From: Bacteroidota bacterium
Lineage (GTDB): Bacteria; Bacteroidota; Ignavibacteria; UBA10030; UBA8401
Direction: 5' to 3'
Assembly: GCA_003456055.1 (NCBI GenBank)
Contig: DMPG01000055.1
Location: 1-6,059, forward strand
Length of the DNA: 6,059 nucleotides
A program made the translations under genes and the position numbers. The notes under the pieces were generated by a model. That model saw only the letters and a list, made by a program, of their open reading frames with translations. It was not told where the DNA came from and did no database searches. Within the stretch, counting starts at the first letter, position 1, and the number at the start of each line of letters is the position of its first letter. Of the stretch, positions 3,897-6,059 are shown piece by piece.

Positions 3897-6059
3897 TAGT
3901 TCAACATTCCTTTCACTACAGCGAAAAAATTCTGTAACGTTTCGTCCAGTTTCGCAACATCTTTGCCGCCGGCCGTTGCAAGGTGAGGTTTTCCGCCACC
4001 GCCGCCATTCAATTGTTTTGCGACAACGCCGACTATTTTTCCCGCTTGAAGGTTCTTCGATTTGATCAGGTCATCGCTAACAACGCAGACAAGGGCAACT
4101 TTTTCATCAATAATTGAAGCCAGAAGACCGACACCGCTTCCAAGTTTAGATCGAAGTGTATCACCAAGTGATTTCAATGATTCCATATCATTTGCAATAA
4201 TCTTTGAACATATCAATTTAAAGCCATCAATAGACTGCGCGTTTAATACAAGTGCGTCAATATTACCGCTTGCTGATTGTACTGCGACTTTTGTTCTCTC
4301 TTTTTCAATGACCTTTTTCTTTTCGTTCAATTCAAAGATATAATTTTCCAGTGATTGAAAACGCACCAGTTGATCAGAAAATTCTTTCTTCAATTCATCG
4401 GTAATGATGTTCTGCGGAATCTCGGGAATATCTTCAAACTTGCGAAGTTTAGTATCAAGTCCTAGAGACTCTTCATTGGTGAATGGAGAAGAGGTCCCAA
4501 GCCCATCATGCATCGCTTGAATTTCATCGATCAGATCATACGCATATTCAATTCGTTCTTTATATGTTTTATTCTGCAGTTTTAAATATTCAACTGCATA
4601 GTCATGCGTCAATGCTTCAACGCGGCGGATACCGCTTGCACTGCTCGCTTCAGTTCGGATCTTGAAGAATCCGATTTCGGATGTATTCTTAACATGAATT
4701 CCGCCGCAGAATTCTTTACTGAATTCTCCGAACTGGACAACATTCACACGATCTCCGTACTTATCGCCGAAGAACATCAATGCACCCATCTTTTTTGCGT
4801 CATCGAATGGAATGTTACGATGATGCTGTAATGTAATATTCTCTTTGATCTTCTCGTTCACCATTGCTTCAATATCAATAATTTCTTGTTCGCTCATCTT
4901 GGAGAAATGAGCAAAGTCAAATCGAAGATAATCCTGCGCTACCAAAGAACCAGACTGATGGACATGTGTTCCTAAGATCTTTCGCAATGAAGCATGCATC
5001 AAATGTGTTGCCGTATGGTTACGCATAATGGAATGCCGCCGCTTGGAATCTACTTTTGCCTGTGCTTCATATCGACTGGAATATTTTGGAATATCTCCAC
5101 CAAGGATATGGACGTGGACTTTTCCGCTTTTTTGCGTATCGATCACCGGAAATGATCTTCCATCAATGATGATCTCACCGGTATCGCCAACCTGTCCGCC
5201 GGATTCTGCATAGAATGGTGTTGCGTTTAAGACGACAAGATTTTTTTCTGCGTTCAAAATAGCAGCGCGGGTATCGGTGAGTTCATAACCGAGGAATTGA
5301 AATTCCTTTTCAAATAGTTCGGTATTAAAATGTTTCGCATTCTCTTTGCTTTGCAATACAATATGTTCAATTTCAGAAACATCGGATCCACCGTGCAATT
5401 TTGAGTCCCGGGAACGTTCGCGCTGTTCATCCATTAACTGTGCAAATGTTGTTGCGTCTACGGATAACCCACGTTCTGTGCACAATAATTGAGTTAAATC
5501 GAGTGGGAATCCAAACGTATCATATAATTTGAAGGCTGCTTCACCAGGGAATATTTTTGATTGTTTCAATTCAATTATGGTCGACTCGAATATTTCCAAA
5601 CCGCGATCAAGTGTTTGATTGAAACTTTCTTCTTCGCTTTTAATGACACGTTCAATGAGTGGCTGCTGTTCTTTGATCTCCGGAAAGACATCGCTCATCG
5701 TATCAACCAATGTTTGAACCAGTCGAAACATAAATGGTTCACGCAGTTCAAGCTTACGTCCCCATCGGGAGGCACGGCGGAGAATCCGTCGAAGCACGTA
5801 ACCACGTCCTTCATTGGAGGGAGTTGCACCGTCACCAATTGCAAATGTCAGTGCGCGGATATGATCTGCTATAACACGCATTGCAACATCCATATCCGAA
5901 TGACTCGCTTTGTATTCGATCTTTGAAATTTCTGAAACTTTTGAAATAAGCGGTGTGAATACATCACTGTCATAGTTCGACGGAAATTTCTTGAAGTTCG
6001 TCTTCATCGATTCCATTACAGCGCAGACCCGCTCGAATCCCATTCCGGTATCGACATGT
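3896..6059 (-). CDS. alaS: Alanyl-tRNA synthetase (5' end outside window)
   Basis: Charges tRNA-Ala with alanine and clears mischarged Ser/Gly-tRNA-Ala. The reading frame is open to the right edge: HVDTG precedes the in-frame Met at 6043-6041, giving class II motif 3 (DTGMGFER), so that Met is internal and roughly 235-240 residues are outside. Numbering from that Met: rest of the aminoacylation and tRNA-recognition domain (1 to about 190, with GRGYVLRRILRRA at 79-91); editing domain with ESGGQVGDTG (280-289), zinc-site His343 and His347 in NHTATH, and Cys446 and His450 in CGGIH; a coiled linker (about 485-590); and the C-Ala domain with GGGGGKPHLATAGG (680-693). The four editing metal ligands are kept at family spacing. 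Odd points are CGGIH in place of CGGTH and about 60 extra residues between Cys446 and the C-terminus compared with the E. coli enzyme. The TAA stop overlaps the next start codon. Confidence 0.98.
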   Translation of the reverse strand, partial: HVDTGMGFERVCAVMESMKTNFKKFPSNYDSDVFTPLISKVSEISKIEYKASHSDMDVAMRVIADHIRALTFAIGDGATPSNEGRGYVLRRILRRASRWGRKLELREPFMFRLVQTLVDTMSDVFPEIKEQQPLIERVIKSEEESFNQTLDRGLEIFESTIIELKQSKIFPGEAAFKLYDTFGFPLDLTQLLCTERGLSVDATTFAQLMDEQRERSRDSKLHGGSDVSEIEHIVLQSKENAKHFNTELFEKEFQFLGYELTDTRAAILNAEKNLVVLNATPFYAESGGQVGDTGEIIIDGRSFPVIDTQKSGKVHVHILGGDIPKYSSRYEAQAKVDSKRRHSIMRNHTATHLMHASLRKILGTHVHQSGSLVAQDYLRFDFAHFSKMSEQEIIDIEAMVNEKIKENITLQHHRNIPFDDAKKMGALMFFGDKYGDRVNVVQFGEFSKEFCGGIHVKNTSEIGFFKIRTEASSASGIRRVEALTHDYAVEYLKLQNKTYKERIEYAYDLIDEIQAMHDGLGTSSPFTNEESLGLDTKLRKFEDIPEIPQNIITDELKKEFSDQLVRFQSLENYIFELNEKKKVIEKERTKVAVQSASGNIDALVLNAQSIDGFKLICSKIIANDMESLKSLGDTLRSKLGSGVGLLASIIDEKVALVCVVSDDLIKSKNLQAGKIVGVVAKQLNGGGGGKPHLATAGGKDVAKLDETLQNFFAVVKGMLN
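3908..3912 (-). promoter_or_regulatory. Ribosome site for the GGGPS-like gene, inside the alaS 3' end
   Basis: AAGGA (in GAAAGGAA) on the minus strand lies 11 nt before the ATG at 3896-3894 and within the last alaS codons. With the TAATG stop/start overlap it supports this ATG and coupled translation. Confidence 0.55.

Noticed and set aside
5561..5926. 121-residue open frame on the + strand opposite alaS
   Set aside because: Antisense to the well-supported AlaRS coding frame; its composition is cysteine-, phenylalanine- and asparagine-rich without a pattern of a real protein.
6041..6043. ATG at 6043 as the true start of alaS
   Set aside because: The codons before it (HVDTG) complete class II motif 3 of AlaRS, so this Met is internal and the gene begins outside the window.

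Overview
The window is a single co-directional block of seven genes, all on the minus strand. It reads as accessory-poor, housekeeping-type chromosome from a Gram-negative bacterium. Features pointing to the FCB group (Bacteroidota / Ignavibacteriota / Chlorobi relatives) are a GGGPS-family prenyltransferase of the bacteroidete/archaeal type, a GmhA heptose isomerase (LPS core precursor), two small lipoproteins with Asp after the lipobox Cys, several genes without a clear Shine-Dalgarno sequence, and moderate-to-low GC. I favour an Ignavibacteria-like lineage, but that placement is inference and was not tested by a search.

In transcription order (right to left): the 3' three quarters of alaS (alanyl-tRNA synthetase, entering from the right edge); a geranylgeranylglyceryl-phosphate synthase-like gene that overlaps the alaS stop by one base; a 64-bp spacer built almost wholly of short degenerate tandem repeats; gmhA; a 108-bp spacer with another set of 7-bp repeats and a possible promoter; recR; a TTG-started lipoprotein gene overlapping recR; a GTG-started lipoprotein gene overlapping the first by four bases; and after 31 bp, pheA (prephenate dehydratase), which runs off the left edge inside its ACT domain.

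The genes do not form one pathway. They cover translation (AlaRS), membrane lipid or prenyl-glycerol ether synthesis (GGGPS-like), envelope sugar (GmhA), recombination repair (RecR), envelope lipoproteins of unknown role, and phenylalanine synthesis (PheA). Tight overlaps suggest two translationally coupled pairs or trios: alaS-GGGPS and recR-lipoprotein-lipoprotein. There is no gene-free stretch over 300 bases, and I saw no RNA gene, CRISPR array, insertion sequence or convincing intrinsic terminator.

The points most worth a second look are the archaeal-type ether-lipid enzyme in a bacterial alaS operon, the tandem pair of apparently paralogous NTF2-like lipoproteins with non-ATG starts, the iterated 7-bp/8-bp repeat spacers on both sides of gmhA, and an AlaRS with a long extra linker and an altered CGGTH motif.
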